Shown here: one piece after another, positions 63,053 to 64,000 of the stretch
Layout: the number at the start of each line of letters is the position of its first letter
Position numbering within the stretch: the first letter of the stretch is position 1
Position numbers and translations under genes: made by a program
From: Ruminococcus sp.
GTDB taxonomy: Bacteria > Bacillota_A > Clostridia > Oscillospirales > Ruminococcaceae
DNA length: 64,000 nucleotides
Reading direction: 5' to 3'
NCBI RefSeq assembly: GCF_024684275.1
Contig: NZ_JAIKXF010000096.1
Location: 21,295-85,294 of the forward strand
The notes under the pieces: generated by a model
What the model saw: only the letters and a program-made list of their open reading frames with translations
Databases searched by the model: none
What the model was told of the DNA's origin: nothing

Positions 63053-63274
63053 TCATTTAAGGAAAAGTATGATGAGCAGAGCGATTACGAAGCCGTAAAT
63101 AGCAGTAGCTTCTGCAAGAGCACATCCGAGAAGGAGTGCCTTGTTTATATCACCTTTTGCCTCCGGCTGCTTTGCGATAGCATCAGCAGCTTTAGAAGTA
63201 GCGATACCGATACCGATACCTGCTCCTGCACCTGTAAGTACAGCAAGACCTGCACCTATTGCGATCATTCCCAT
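63053..63274 (-). CDS. atpE: F-type ATP synthase subunit c, operon 2, first copy
   Basis: A 73-residue proteolipid, identical to the next gene except for Lys in the loop (AKQPEAKGD; ARQPEAKGD in the other). It lies 35 bp after atpB, with a GGAGGT site. Together with the second copy it mirrors the tandem pair of operon 1, so the c-gene doubling either predates the operon duplication or happened twice. Confidence 0.97.
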   Translation of the reverse strand: MGMIAIGAGLAVLTGAGAGIGIGIATSKAADAIAKQPEAKGDINKALLLGCALAEATAIYGFVIALLIILFLK

Positions 63275-63309
63275 AAAAGTTTACCTCCAGTTGAACGATT
63301 GATTATAGA

Positions 63310-63999
63310 TTATTCTTCTTCCATTGCCTCTGACATGAACAAAGATGTCAGGAATACAAATACATATGCCTGTATGCAGCCGTCGAAAACGTCGAAATAG
63401 AAGCTGAAGACCAGCGGCAGACCTACAGGGATGATGAGCTTGATAAGCTCCATGATAACGAAAGCACCAAGAACGTTACCGAAAAGTCGCATACAAAGTG
63501 AAAGCGGCTTTATGACAAGTTCGAGGATATTCAGCGGAAGCATGAATGCCATAGGCTCTTTAAAGCCTTTCATCCAGCCTTTTATACCTTTTTCACGTAT
63601 ACCGCTGAACTGTATGAGCAGTATAGCGAATATCGCAAGTGTAGCTGTAACACCGAGGTCTTTCGTAGGCGGACGTAGTCCGACAAGTCCTATCACATTG
63701 GATATACCTATGTAAAGCAGCAGGGTCTCAAGTACAGGAAGGTACTTTTTTCCCTTCGGACCAAGTATTTCAAGGAAGAAATTGTCCATCCAGCATATAA
63801 AGCCTTCAACAAGGCACTGGAAGCCCTTTGGCACCACCTTCATTGTTCTTGTGAATATAATAGAACCTATTACCAGAACAGCCATGATGATCCATGTCAT
63901 AACACAGGATTCCGGCACAGGTATACCTCCGAATATAGGGATCGTAAAAGAAGTACGGCATTCAAGCTCTTCCATAAGCTTATCTGCAAGATCGCCCAT
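63310..63999 (-). CDS. atpB: F-type ATP synthase subunit a, operon 2
   Basis: A 229-residue membrane subunit starting at ATG 63999, one base from the window edge, so its ribosome site and promoter are outside and a longer start cannot be excluded. It is collinear with the operon 1 protein (MEELECRTSFTIPIFGG against MEELESKTAFIIPIFGG) and keeps PLSLCMRLFGNVLGAFVIME with the essential Arg. It is slightly longer in the loop before that helix (GWMKGFKEPMAFMLPLN). Confidence 0.93.
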   Translation of the reverse strand: MGDLADKLMEELECRTSFTIPIFGGIPVPESCVMTWIIMAVLVIGSIIFTRTMKVVPKGFQCLVEGFICWMDNFFLEILGPKGKKYLPVLETLLLYIGISNVIGLVGLRPPTKDLGVTATLAIFAILLIQFSGIREKGIKGWMKGFKEPMAFMLPLNILELVIKPLSLCMRLFGNVLGAFVIMELIKLIIPVGLPLVFSFYFDVFDGCIQAYVFVFLTSLFMSEAMEEE

Positions 64000-64000
64000 A

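Overview
The window looks like the chromosome of a Gram-positive anaerobe of the Ruminococcus / Oscillospiraceae type. This rests on the gene orders recA-recX-rimO-pgsA and ruvC-ruvA-ruvB, AGGAGG-type ribosome sites, near-consensus SigA promoters (TTGACA-17-TATAAT), a T-box leader, a CIRCE operator and a spoIID-like gene. No rRNA, tRNA, prophage, IS transposase or CRISPR array was seen.

Layout. (1) 1-3186, minus: a partial unknown gene, then the resolvasome operon ruvC-ruvA-sseB-like-ruvB. (2) 3409-7206, plus: pheA, a short metH and a small zinc-ribbon gene. (3) 7292-19606, minus: an eleven-gene surface-polysaccharide operon behind a consensus promoter. It holds an ABC exporter (Wzm/Wzt-like), a methyltransferase, a coiled-coil protein, several glycosyltransferases, a polytopic GT-C-like protein and a flippase-like protein. 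(4) 19828-23907, mostly minus: rlmH, an MBL-fold hydrolase, and a T-box-led unit of a hypothetical gene, a four-helix-bundle (S23/IVP) cassette and cysS. (5) 23957-25942, plus: htpG under CIRCE. (6) 26104-30249, minus: recA-recX-rimO-pgsA and a DtxR-like regulator. (7) 30382-37970, minus: a metallophosphoesterase broken by a stop, and a probable operon gltA-lipoprotein-response regulator-histidine kinase-yqhQ-prmC. (8) 38041-47835, plus: spoIID, then a second polysaccharide cluster that makes GDP-D-rhamnose (manC, gmd, rmd) with an initiating sugar-phosphate transferase and two glycosyltransferases. (9) 48074-63999: two complete or nearly complete F-type ATP synthase operons facing each other, with secDF between them.

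Most notable. Both ATP synthase operons encode the delta and alpha subunits as one fused polypeptide, and both carry two tandem c-subunit genes. Between about 21 and 31 kb there is a family of inverted-repeat (foldback) elements built from AGTTGAG/AACTCTC units. Two are complete 119-bp copies, two are truncated, and one 466-bp copy carries an AT-rich S23/IVP gene between 31-bp terminal inverted repeats. All five lie at the 3' end of a gene with the same end facing that gene. This resembles the intervening sequences of 23S rRNA, but in mRNA 3' regions, and is the best candidate here for an undescribed system. A second family of short GC-rich palindromes (GTAGGGG...) is scattered through intergenic DNA, with four units packed between atpG and atpD of the first ATP synthase operon.
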